Source: Labrenzia sp. 011 (GTDB lineage: Bacteria > Pseudomonadota > Alphaproteobacteria > Rhizobiales > Stappiaceae). From it: a DNA stretch of 64,000 nt. This document shows, in pieces, positions 55,552 to 63,640 of the stretch (position 1 is the stretch's first letter; each line of letters begins with the position of its first letter). The notes under the pieces were generated by a model that was given only the letters and a program-made list of their open reading frames with translations, searched no databases and was not told where the DNA came from. Made by a program: the position numbers and the translations under genes. The stretch spans positions 16,420 to 80,419 of the forward strand of contig NZ_QCYM01000020.1 in the NCBI RefSeq assembly GCF_003075075.1. The letters are read 5' to 3'.

Positions 55552-56550
55552 ATGATCAGGGAATTCGGTGTGCTGCCCGATGGCACAACGGTGCAGGAAG
55601 TGACGCTGAAAAAGGGCGCGCTGGAAGCATCGGTTCTGACCTTCGGCGCGATCATCCGGGATCTGAAAGTGGACGGACAGAGCGTCGTTCTCGGTTTCGA
55701 GGATCTGCAAGGCTACCTGGATCATCCCAGGTTTTTCGGTGCGATTGCCGGGCGCTGCGCCAACAGGATCGCCGGCGGCAGTCTGACGATCGACGAAACA
55801 AGCTATCAGCTCGACCGCAATGAAGGCGGGATCAACCATCTGCACGGCGGATCGGAGGGGTTTTTCAACCGGGTCTGGCAGATCGAGCAGCATGACAAGG
55901 CCAGCGTTCTGCTGAAACTGGTCTCCGACGATGGCGACATGGGGTATCCCGGCCGCGTCGAGGTGCTGTTGCGCTATACGTTGACGGGAACCGGCGCGCT
56001 GCGTGTGAAGATCACCGCGGTCACCGACAGGACCACGCCGGTCAACCTGACGCAGCACAGCTATTTCAATCTGGACGGCAGCAGTACGATTCTCGATCAC
56101 ACGCTTGAAATCGCGGCGGAAACCTATCTTCCGGTCGATGATCGCCTCATTCCGACCGGCGAAATCCGCAAGGTCGAATGGACGCCCTATGATTTTCAGA
56201 ACGGCCGCAGGCTTCGGCGCAACCCAGGCGAGGAAAATGTGATTTTCGATCACAATTTCTGTCTTGCCCCCCAGGCCCGCGAGACCGTGCAATTTGCTGC
56301 TGCTCTCGAAGACGGTGCGGGAGAGCGGCGCATGGAGGTCTGGACGACAGAACCCGGCCTGCAGCTCTACGATGCGGGCCGGCTGGACGTTCCGGCTCCG
56401 GGACTGGGCGGCAAACGCTACGGTCCACATGCAGGTCTCTGCCTGGAAGCGCAGCGCTGGCCCGACAGCGTCAACCGGGAGGGGTTTACAACTGTGTTGT
56501 TAAGACCTTCGGAAACCTATAGTCACGTTACGGAATTCCGTTTCTCCTGA
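55552..56550 (+). CDS. galM: Aldose 1-epimerase
   Basis: 332 aa mutarotase of the GalM family. FGAIIRDLKVDGQSVVLGF, FGAIAGRCANRIAGG, NHLHGGSEGFFNRVW (catalytic His region), LTQHSYFNLDGSS and GLCLEAQRWPDSVN (catalytic Glu region) are conserved. The ATG at 55552 follows GGAGAATTGC; an ATG four codons earlier is possible. It sits between the phosphohexomutase and the deacetylase-family gene on the same strand. Confidence 0.94.
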   Translation: MIREFGVLPDGTTVQEVTLKKGALEASVLTFGAIIRDLKVDGQSVVLGFEDLQGYLDHPRFFGAIAGRCANRIAGGSLTIDETSYQLDRNEGGINHLHGGSEGFFNRVWQIEQHDKASVLLKLVSDDGDMGYPGRVEVLLRYTLTGTGALRVKITAVTDRTTPVNLTQHSYFNLDGSSTILDHTLEIAAETYLPVDDRLIPTGEIRKVEWTPYDFQNGRRLRRNPGEENVIFDHNFCLAPQARETVQFAAALEDGAGERRMEVWTTEPGLQLYDAGRLDVPAPGLGGKRYGPHAGLCLEAQRWPDSVNREGFTTVLLRPSETYSHVTEFRFS

Positions 56551-56604
56551 ATTGGTCTACATTGGCCATATGGCTCGGGACGGAGAGGGACTGGGAGCAG
56601 GCTT

Positions 56605-57633
56605 GTGAAGACGGTTTTTTCAGAGACCCAGCTAGCGCACGCACCGGCGCAGGAGATTTCCGACGGAGAACTGAAGCCGGCGGTGGAAATACCGGCCCGT
56701 GCCGAAATCGTTCTGAAAACCGTCCGGGAGCGGCAGATCGGGGATGTCGTTGCCCCCGAGGAATTTCCGCTGCGGTCCATCCAGCGCGTTCATTCGCACG
56801 AATATGTCACCTTTCTGGAAAACTTCTGGCAGATGTGGACCGCCGCCGGCCGGTCCGGTGAAGCCTTTCCCTTCGTGTGGCCTGTCCGCTCCCTCAGGAC
56901 GGACATGAAGATCAACCACATCGACGGACTTCTCGGACGTTATTCGATGGATGCCGGCACACCGCTGGGACAGCATACCTACAAGGCGGCGCGCGCCTCC
57001 GCTGATACGGCGTTGAGCGCGGTGCAGCTGCTGCTCGATGGCGAACAGTCCGCTTTCGCCCTGTGCCGGCCGCCCGGTCATCATGCTGGGTTCGATTTTC
57101 TGGGTGGCTATTGCTTCTTCAACAATGCGGGCGTTGCGGCCCAGCATCTGCGCGACAATGGCCTGAACAGGATCGCCATACTGGATGTGGACTATCACCA
57201 CGGCAACGGCACCCAGGCACTGTTCTATGACCGTCCGGACATCCTGTTCCTGTCAATACATGCCGATCCGAAGGACGAATACCCCTACTATCTGGGTTAT
57301 GCGGACGAGACCGGTGAACATGCGGGAACCGGCTTCACACGGAACTGGCCCTTGCCGCTCGGCACGGATTGGGAAGGCTATGCCCCGGCCCTCGAAGAGG
57401 CCTGCCGCTGGCTTCTGGTCTACAAGCCCGAGGCGATGATCGTCTCCCTGGGGCTCGACTGCTACGAGGGGGATCCCATTTCCGGGTTCAGGTTCAAGAG
57501 TGACGACTATCTCCGCCTTGGACAGCGTCTTGCGAAGGTCGGTGTACCGACCATGTTCGTATTGGAAGGCGGTTATGCCGTCGACGCGCTGGGCACCAAT
57601 TGCGTCAATGTCCTGGAAGGGTTCGGCGGGTAA
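56605..57633 (+). CDS. Histone-deacetylase-family protein, acetylpolyamine amidohydrolase-like
   Basis: 342 aa zinc deacetylase. The catalytic RPPGHHAGFDFLGGYCFFNN, zinc-binding DVDYHHGNGTQ and DCYEGDPISGF, and LEGGYAVDALG are intact. The overall pattern, including LSIHADPKDEYPYY, is closest to acetylpolyamine amidohydrolases, which remove acetyl groups from acetylputrescine or acetylspermidine. The GTG at 56605 follows GAGCAGG. Released acetate could link to the acetate kinase 2 kb away, but that is speculation. Confidence 0.92.
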   Translation: MKTVFSETQLAHAPAQEISDGELKPAVEIPARAEIVLKTVRERQIGDVVAPEEFPLRSIQRVHSHEYVTFLENFWQMWTAAGRSGEAFPFVWPVRSLRTDMKINHIDGLLGRYSMDAGTPLGQHTYKAARASADTALSAVQLLLDGEQSAFALCRPPGHHAGFDFLGGYCFFNNAGVAAQHLRDNGLNRIAILDVDYHHGNGTQALFYDRPDILFLSIHADPKDEYPYYLGYADETGEHAGTGFTRNWPLPLGTDWEGYAPALEEACRWLLVYKPEAMIVSLGLDCYEGDPISGFRFKSDDYLRLGQRLAKVGVPTMFVLEGGYAVDALGTNCVNVLEGFGG

Positions 57634-57646
57634 TCCTCCGGGCCGG

Positions 57647-58267
57647 TCACATGGCAAGCAGGCCAAGGTCGGCCAGCTCGCTGCGCAGCCCTTCCGCGCC
57701 CCTGAAGTGATGCGCGCGCATGCCCGCTTCGCGCGCGGCCTCCACGTTCGGCAAGGAGTCGTCGATGAACAGGCAGGTCTTCGCCTCCAGCCCGTTGCGT
57801 TCGAAAAGGACGGCGTAAATCCGAGGATCGGGTTTGATCAGCTTTTCCTCGCCCGAGATGACGACATCCTCGAATCCGGTTTCCAGAAATGGAAACCGCC
57901 TGCGGGCCTCGGCGAATTTCCCGGTCGAAAAATTCGTGATGGCGTACAGCGGCACCCCTTGCGCCTTGAGCCTGGTCAATATCTCCACGGTTCCGGGAAT
58001 TTCCCCCGGAACCATTTCGTGCCAGCGCACGTCATACGCGGCAATGAGTGCCGCCTTTTCCGGATGCTGCCGGGTCAGCAACTCGACGGCCTCGCTCCAG
58101 GACCGGCCGAGGTCCTGCTGCTCGTTCCAGGCCGCTGAGCAGACGGTTTCAAGAAACCGGGCCCGTTCGAGATCGTCCGGAATGAGCTTGCGGTAGAGGT
58201 GTTCGGGATTCCATTCGATCAGGACATTTCCTATATCGAAGACAACGGTCGTGATAGGATCGCTCAT
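57647..58267 (-). CDS. HAD-family hydrolase (YihX/haloacid-dehalogenase-like)
   Basis: 206 aa. HAD motif I is VVFDIGNVLIEWN, motif II AITNFSTGKF, motif III the lysine in EEKLIKPDPRIY and motif IV CLFIDDSLPNVEAA. The C1 cap lies between motifs I and II. It is probably a sugar phosphatase or related phosphatase. The start MSDPITTVV at 58267 leaves a 55-bp divergent gap to the PhnD-like gene. It is convergent with the deacetylase-family gene, with 13 bp between stops. Confidence 0.9.
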   Translation of the reverse strand: MSDPITTVVFDIGNVLIEWNPEHLYRKLIPDDLERARFLETVCSAAWNEQQDLGRSWSEAVELLTRQHPEKAALIAAYDVRWHEMVPGEIPGTVEILTRLKAQGVPLYAITNFSTGKFAEARRRFPFLETGFEDVVISGEEKLIKPDPRIYAVLFERNGLEAKTCLFIDDSLPNVEAAREAGMRAHHFRGAEGLRSELADLGLLAM

Positions 58268-58322
58268 GACAGGTCCGTTATTTCCGGGCAAGGCCACCGG
58301 TGGACAGGGAAAGAATTTACAA

Positions 58323-59291
58323 GTGCTTCCAGAAACCTATGTCGGATTTGTGACGCTGCTGAGAAAGCGCCTCCGGTTGTTGCCCCTCATCCTGCTTGTC
58401 CTCTTGCCATCCCTGGCGGCGCGGGCGCAGGAAGACCCGGACATGCCGGACAGGTTGCGTCTCGGTGTCGTTGTTGCCGCGGACGAGGGCGCGCGTGATC
58501 GTGTCGAGCCGTTCCGGCTTGCTCTGGAGGAAATCGCCGACCTGCCGGTGGATCTGTTTCTGCTGGAGACCATGGGAGAGGCCGTCGAGGCAATTGCTTC
58601 CGGCCGGATCGACTACGCCCGGCTGTCGCCTTCCGCCTATGCGGCCACGCACGGGCTATGTGCCTGCGTCGAACCGCTGGTCACGGCCGGACCGGATGAT
58701 TTTCCGGCCCGGTTTCACGCCATCCTGATCGCCAGACGCGGACCGGAAAAGACCACGCTCGCCGATCTTGCCGGTACCCGGCTGGCCGTGGGCAGCAGGC
58801 AGGCAGTGACCGGATACCGGGTGCCTCTCGCCAATCTCGCCGCCGATGGCATCAACGCGCGCACCCATTTCAGTACGCTTGTCGAAGTCAGCGATCCGGT
58901 GGAGGGATTGAAGGCCTTGCTCGACGGTCGGGTCCAGTCGGCGCTTGCCTGGTCGACCCTCGCCGGTGAAGCCAAGACGGGTTACACCGCCGGTACGCTC
59001 AACGACTATTACGTTTCGGGAGGGCCGGGTTTCAAGGATATCGAAATCGTCTGGCGATCCCCGCCGATCCCCTATTCCGCTCATACCCTGAGGGCCGATT
59101 TGCCGGACACCCTGAAGCGGCGCCTGCGCGCCGGGCTGATGGATCTTCGCCGGGAAGCCCCGGACGCCTATCTGGCCATCGAACCGGACCTGCCGGGCGG
59201 CTTCGAACCCGTGGTGCATGCGGACTACCGTCCGGTCCTGCGCACCTATGAAGACGGTTTCTCCGCGCTGCTCGACCCTTCCGGCGGATAA
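58323..59291 (+). CDS. PhnD-like phosphate/phosphonate-binding protein
   Basis: 322 aa from a GTG at 58323 (GGGAAAG upstream); a GTG at 58350 gives a neater signal peptide (RKRLRLLPLILLVLLPSLAARA), so the start is uncertain. The mature part has PhnD/SsuA-like features: RLRLGVVVAADEG, GRIDYARLSPSAYAATHG, GTRLAVGSRQAVTGYRVP and SDPVEGLKALLDGRVQSALAW. No ABC ATPase or permease is adjacent, so it is an orphan binding protein or a sensor partner. It is convergent with ackA with 3 bp between stop codons. Confidence 0.85.
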   Translation: MLPETYVGFVTLLRKRLRLLPLILLVLLPSLAARAQEDPDMPDRLRLGVVVAADEGARDRVEPFRLALEEIADLPVDLFLLETMGEAVEAIASGRIDYARLSPSAYAATHGLCACVEPLVTAGPDDFPARFHAILIARRGPEKTTLADLAGTRLAVGSRQAVTGYRVPLANLAADGINARTHFSTLVEVSDPVEGLKALLDGRVQSALAWSTLAGEAKTGYTAGTLNDYYVSGGPGFKDIEIVWRSPPIPYSAHTLRADLPDTLKRRLRAGLMDLRREAPDAYLAIEPDLPGGFEPVVHADYRPVLRTYEDGFSALLDPSGG

Positions 59292-59294
59292 GGA

Positions 59295-60479
59295 TCAGGC
59301 CGGGCGCGCGTCGGCGTTCAGCAGATCTTCCGTGTGCTGGCGGATCATTTCGTCCTCGTTGGTGGGGATCGCCATGACACGCGCCCGCGAGCTGTCCGCG
59401 GAAATGTTTTCCGCACCGGCCTGGTTCCGGTCCTCGTCGACCGTCAGCCCGAGCCACTCCATGTCCGCGCAGACCCTGCGGCGGACGAGGGTGGAATTCT
59501 CGCCGATGCCGCCGGTGAACACCAGCGTATCCAGCCCTCCGAGCACCGCCGCCATCGCACCGAGCTCCCGGCGGATGCGGAAGACGAAATAGTCTATGGC
59601 TTCCGCCGCCTCCGGGGCATCGCTGTCCGTGAGGATCCGCATGTCCTGACTGATGCCGGAAAGGCCCTTCAGGCCGGAGTCCTTGTACAGGAGATCGGAG
59701 ACCTCCTGAGGGGTCATGCCCTTTGTGGTGAGAAGATAAAGCACCACGCCCGGGTCGAGCTGACCGCAGCGGGTTCCCATCGGCAGGCCGTCCAGCGCGG
59801 TGAAGCCCATGGTGGAGCCGATGCTCTGCCCGGCGCGGATGGCACACATGGAGGCGCCGTTGCCCAGATGCGCGACAACCGTTCTGCCTGCGTAGACATC
59901 CGGCCGGGTCTGCTTGAGATAGGAGCAGATATATTCGTAGGAAAGGCCGTGAAACCCGTAGCGGCGCACCCCCTCCTCGTAAAGCGGGCGGGGCAGGGCG
60001 AAGGTGTCGTTGACCCAGGGATGATTGCGGTGAAATGCCGTATCGAAACAGGCGGTCTGCAAGGCATTCGGAAAGGCGGCGTGCGCCGCCTCGATCCCTG
60101 CCAGATTGTGCGGCTGGTGCAGCGGGGCAAGAGGTTCCAGCTTGCGCAGTTCGTCCATCACCTCTCCGGTGACCCGCACCGGGGCGGTGAAGGACACGCC
60201 GCCATGAACCACCCGGTGACCGACCGCATCCACACCCCGTCCGCCGAAATCCCGTTCCAGGTTCGGCAGCAGCGCCGCAAGCGCGGTGGCATGGGACCTG
60301 CCTTCCTCTTCGCTCAGATCCCTGTCGATCCTTGTGTCGGACACATGAGATCGCAGCGAGATATGGGGTCTGGCACCGAGACCGGAAATCTGTCCGTCGA
60401 GCTGGACGGCCTTGCCTGAAAACAGCGTGTATTTGATGGAGGACGAGCCGGAATTCAGGACCAGAATGTGCGGTGCCAT
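59295..60479 (-). CDS. ackA: Acetate kinase
   Basis: 394 aa. It interconverts acetyl phosphate + ADP and acetate + ATP. LNSGSSSIKY (N-terminal nucleotide motif), GHRVVHGGVSF, FDTAFHRNHPW (catalytic Asp), AHLGNGASMCAI and MGFTALDGLPMGTRCGQ are conserved, with FTGGIGEN near the C-terminus. The ATG follows GGAGAGTGACC. It starts 2 bp after the stop of the MaoC-Pta fusion gene, so they form an operon. Confidence 0.96.
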   Translation of the reverse strand: MAPHILVLNSGSSSIKYTLFSGKAVQLDGQISGLGARPHISLRSHVSDTRIDRDLSEEEGRSHATALAALLPNLERDFGGRGVDAVGHRVVHGGVSFTAPVRVTGEVMDELRKLEPLAPLHQPHNLAGIEAAHAAFPNALQTACFDTAFHRNHPWVNDTFALPRPLYEEGVRRYGFHGLSYEYICSYLKQTRPDVYAGRTVVAHLGNGASMCAIRAGQSIGSTMGFTALDGLPMGTRCGQLDPGVVLYLLTTKGMTPQEVSDLLYKDSGLKGLSGISQDMRILTDSDAPEAAEAIDYFVFRIRRELGAMAAVLGGLDTLVFTGGIGENSTLVRRRVCADMEWLGLTVDEDRNQAGAENISADSSRARVMAIPTNEDEMIRQHTEDLLNADARPA

Positions 60480-60481
60480 GG

Positions 60482-61894
60482 TCACTCTCCTTCGCGGTTG
60501 AGCATACCTGCCGGTGTGCCGCTCGCCTGCCAGTGCTTGAAAAGAAGCGCGAGCGCACAGGAGACGAGCCGGGCGCGGCTGTCATCGGCGCGGCTCGTCA
60601 GCATGATCGGAACCTTGGCACCGATCACCAGGCCGGCCGCTTCCGCGTGCGCGATGAAGGTCAGTTCCTTGGCCAGCATGTTGCCGGATTCCAGATTGGG
60701 CACGACCAGCACTTCCGCATGGCCGGCAACCAGGGAGGTGATCCCCTTCGACCGCGCCGCCTGGACATCGATGGCGTTGTCCATTGCCAGAGGACCATCG
60801 ACAATGGCCCCGGTGATCTGGCCTCGTTCGGCCATCTTTGACAGGACAGCCGCGTCCAGACTGGAGGGGATTGCCGGGTTCACGGTTTCTATGGCGGACA
60901 GGATGCCCACCCGGGGTGTTTCGAGACCGATGGCCAGGGCCAGGTCGATGGCATTCTGGGTGATGTCCACCTTGGTGTTGAGGTCCGGCGAAATGTTTAT
61001 CGCCGCGTCGGAGATCAGGACAGGAGTCTTTCGGCCCGGAATATCCATGACAAAGACATGGCTGATGCGCCGCCGGGTTCTCAGGCCACCGTCCTTCTTG
61101 ACCACGTGGTGAAGCAGGTGGTCCGTATGAAGGTGCCCCTTCATGATCGCCTCTGCCCGTCCCTCATGCACCATGGCAACGCCCCGTCCGGCCGCCTCGC
61201 TCTCATCCTCGATATCGATCAGTTCGAAACCGCCGAGACTCTCACCCAGATCCTCGGCCGCCTTCTCGATGCGTTTCCTCGCACCGATCAGGATCGGCCG
61301 GATCAGGCCCTCTCGGGCCGCCATGAGCGTGCCTTCGAGCGAATTGGCGTCATCGGGGGCAACGACCGCCGTTGCCAGCGGCGGCAGCGATTTTGCCAGT
61401 TCGATGAGCCTGTTGAAGTGTCTGTGCCGCTGCACGAGAATTGCCGGCAGATTGCTGGAATCGAATTCGATGGTCTCGGTCGGCGCGGCAACCTCCGCAA
61501 GGCCTTCCACCAGGCTGGTTCCGTCTTCGCGCGTGACCGAAAGGTCGAAGAGGATGATGTTGTCCGGACGTTTTTCCCGCGCAGTGACCTTCACATGCAG
61601 TTTGTCCCCGACGATAGCGCCTTCCAGAAAGCGGAAGGACTGCGACTTGTAGGTCGTGCCGGGTCCGGGAAGGATGTTGCCGAGGACGGCGGAGGCGAGG
61701 CTGCCCATCCACATGGCGGGCGCGACCGGCTTGTCGACCTGGCCATCTCCGGTCCAGTCGGTGTCCGGCAGGTGGATGGGATTGTGGTTTCCGGAGGCAT
61801 GGGCATAGACAAGCAGATCGTTGGAGGAGCACTCCCGGACGATCTCCGCCGTGTCGCCAACGGCTATTTGTTCATAAGTCTTGTTTGTGGCCAT
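60482..61894 (-). CDS. MaoC-like hydratase / phosphate acetyl(butyryl)transferase fusion
   Basis: 470 aa. Residues ~1-145 are a MaoC/hot-dog domain and ~160-465 a phosphate acyltransferase (Pta/Ptb) domain (VQRHRHFNRLIELAK, DGPLAMDNAID, VLVVPNLESGNMLAKEL). The family is annotated as bifunctional enoyl-CoA hydratase/phosphate acetyltransferase. In the hydratase motif, usually SGDxNPxH, the sequence is ASGNHNPIHLPD: the catalytic Asp is Asn here. The Pta part should make acetyl phosphate for AckA. Start MATNKTYEQIAVGD at 61894. Confidence 0.92.
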   Translation of the reverse strand: MATNKTYEQIAVGDTAEIVRECSSNDLLVYAHASGNHNPIHLPDTDWTGDGQVDKPVAPAMWMGSLASAVLGNILPGPGTTYKSQSFRFLEGAIVGDKLHVKVTAREKRPDNIILFDLSVTREDGTSLVEGLAEVAAPTETIEFDSSNLPAILVQRHRHFNRLIELAKSLPPLATAVVAPDDANSLEGTLMAAREGLIRPILIGARKRIEKAAEDLGESLGGFELIDIEDESEAAGRGVAMVHEGRAEAIMKGHLHTDHLLHHVVKKDGGLRTRRRISHVFVMDIPGRKTPVLISDAAINISPDLNTKVDITQNAIDLALAIGLETPRVGILSAIETVNPAIPSSLDAAVLSKMAERGQITGAIVDGPLAMDNAIDVQAARSKGITSLVAGHAEVLVVPNLESGNMLAKELTFIAHAEAAGLVIGAKVPIMLTSRADDSRARLVSCALALLFKHWQASGTPAGMLNREGE

Positions 61895-62010
61895 CGGGTT
61901 CGGTATCCCAGATTGAAGGTTCCTGTTGCAGCGCAGCAATGCGATCGGAGGGTAACCGGAATATGAGACGGAACAAATACGGGAGAGTCACTATGGCTCC
62001 GTGGGACGCC

Positions 62011-62595
62011 TCAGCAATCCGTGCAGCTCACCGTATTGGTGAGGCGGGGCCGTAAATAGAAAACGTCCCTGAGAGTGTATTGGGAAAGACGGGGAAACGT
62101 TTTGGCGAAAAACATGCCGGAAAACGGCGGTGTATAGATCAGCGTGCTCTGCGCAATGACAATCGAGGTCTCGGGGGCCGCGACTGTTTCCGGAAATGTG
62201 ATCGGCGGGACGGACCCCTGAGCCCAGGGGGTGTTCTGCTCGCTGTCATAGCTCCAGTCGACGGTCGCATTGCCTTTTCCGTCAAAGGTGATGCTTGCAA
62301 TTATGGTGGTCAGCGTGTCGTCCGATTCCGGCGCCATGATCTTTCCGCCCAGGGCCAGGATATCATCGAGATCATTGGTATCCAGAGTTTGGGCCTGCGC
62401 CACCAGATCGGTTGTCGAGTTCGCGATGCGGCTGACTTTCCGGTCGGCATTGATGGCGCCTGAAATATCTATCACTCCGACCAGGAGCAGCACCATGAAC
62501 GGCAGGATCAGCGCGAACTCCGTTGCCGCGACGGCGCGTCCGTCGCTCCAGAGCCTGTGCAGCAGACCGGGATTCCCGCAGACCGGCCCTGTCAT
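62011..62595 (-). CDS. TadE/TadG-like pilus assembly protein
   Basis: 194 aa. An N-terminal membrane helix of TadE type follows a short basic stretch: GRAVAATEFALILPFMVLLLVGVIDISG, with the conserved Glu in ATEFALI. The rest is predicted extracytoplasmic, with ISGAINADRKVSRIANSTTDL next and Cys residues only near the end (SCTDC). TadE-like pseudopilins take part in Flp/Tad pilus assembly. The start at 62595 lies 4 bp past the upstream TadE-like stop; 62616 is an alternative. Confidence 0.82.
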   Translation of the reverse strand: MTGPVCGNPGLLHRLWSDGRAVAATEFALILPFMVLLLVGVIDISGAINADRKVSRIANSTTDLVAQAQTLDTNDLDDILALGGKIMAPESDDTLTTIIASITFDGKGNATVDWSYDSEQNTPWAQGSVPPITFPETVAAPETSIVIAQSTLIYTPPFSGMFFAKTFPRLSQYTLRDVFYLRPRLTNTVSCTDC

Positions 62596-62599
62596 GGGG

Positions 62600-63151
62600 T
62601 TATTCCCAGGGTTCATTGCGAAATACCATGGTTGACGTGAGATAGCGGACGCCGTCGTGGTCGTAGGGGAAAAGTTCAAGATTGGAAATCATCATCGGCC
62701 ATCTGAAGATGACATGCATGACCACGATTTCGCCAGCGTTACCGGTCTCGAATTTCAGATCCTCACGCACTTCGCCGTCGTCCTCGTAGAGGTCGTCAGT
62801 CGAGCTGGCTGCCGCGAAACTGTCCACTGCCACGACTTCAATGGAAATCGTGTTCGGGTCGCACATGAACTCCGGCATGAAATTGCAGATCTGCTTCTTG
62901 AACTCATCCGCGGTGAACGTGCCTGTCACTGCCTGGCCGGTCCTGATCATCCTCGCGGCGCTGACGACCGCGTTGTCGACCATATAGCCTACCACCTGCA
63001 CAAGGCCGACTTCGATGATGGCAATCGTCAGAAGGAAAAACGGCAGCGCGACAAAGGCGAATTCCACGGCCGTCACGCCGCTGTCGTCCTTGAGCAGCGA
63101 CCGGCTGTTCTTGCGTCTGAATGACCAGAAGGGCCGTTTTCTGCCGCGCAT
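62600..63151 (-). CDS. TadE-like pilus assembly protein
   Basis: 183 aa. A basic N-terminus is followed by the TadE helix with DDSGVTAVEFAFVALPFFLLTIAIIEVG (key GVTAVEFA). AARMIRTGQAVTGTFTADEFKKQIC and a C-terminal NEPW complete it. It is a minor pseudopilin-type membrane protein. It is the middle gene of a three-gene minus-strand cluster, 24 bp after the CpaC N-domain-like gene and 4 bp before the second TadE-like gene. Confidence 0.87.
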   Translation of the reverse strand: MRGRKRPFWSFRRKNSRSLLKDDSGVTAVEFAFVALPFFLLTIAIIEVGLVQVVGYMVDNAVVSAARMIRTGQAVTGTFTADEFKKQICNFMPEFMCDPNTISIEVVAVDSFAAASSTDDLYEDDGEVREDLKFETGNAGEIVVMHVIFRWPMMISNLELFPYDHDGVRYLTSTMVFRNEPWE

Positions 63152-63175
63152 TGGGGGTGCTCCGCACAGTACCGT

Positions 63176-63640
63176 TTAGTTATCGACGCCGGCTGCCTTC
63201 AGCGCGAGGCTGTTCCGGGCCGTTGCCTGTTCGGCTGCTTCGTTGAAGGCATCCAGATTGTCGCCGAGACGAAGCGTCGGCTCGCACATCGGATGGCAGG
63301 AAAGCGTTACCCGCTCAGCCTTGCGATAAACCGAGACCACGTCGCGTTCCGAGGCGCGGACGGTGATGTCCTCGTCCACGATCGGCTTGTTGTCTTTATC
63401 CAGAATGACGAGGTTGGTCGTGCCGTAGCTTTTGCCGGTGATGACGACGGTGTTCTTGTCGAACATGGCCACATCGGCAATGAAGGGATTGCCGACGATC
63501 ACGGCGGATGCGCCATCCTCGATGCGGAAGACCTTGGCGCGGTCAACAGTCACCATGACCGGCCCGTCCTGGGCAATCGCTGCGCCTGCGTGAAATGCGA
63601 ACACAAGCACGCCAGTCCATCTGATCAGATTCGAAAACAT
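63176..63640 (-). CDS. Pilus assembly protein N-terminal-domain protein (CpaC/RcpA N-domain-like)
   Basis: 154 aa exported protein. The signal peptide ends near AGAAIAQ (~24). VDRAKVFRIEDGASAVIVGNPFIADVAMFDKNTVVITGKSYGTTNLVILD (key ITGKSYGTTNL) is the small domain found at the N-terminus of the CpaC/RcpA secretins. The secretin channel itself is absent; the protein ends after a short Cys-containing tail (LSCHPMCEPTL). Standalone versions occur with TadE-like genes in rhizobia. It is first in this cluster. Confidence 0.85.
   Translation of the reverse strand: MFSNLIRWTGVLVFAFHAGAAIAQDGPVMVTVDRAKVFRIEDGASAVIVGNPFIADVAMFDKNTVVITGKSYGTTNLVILDKDNKPIVDEDITVRASERDVVSVYRKAERVTLSCHPMCEPTLRLGDNLDAFNEAAEQATARNSLALKAAGVDN

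Noticed and set aside
61993..62055. 20-codon plus-strand frame with GGGAGAG upstream
   Set aside because: Very short, no family, and it overlaps the 3' end of the TadE/TadG-like gene; the ribosome-site match can be chance.
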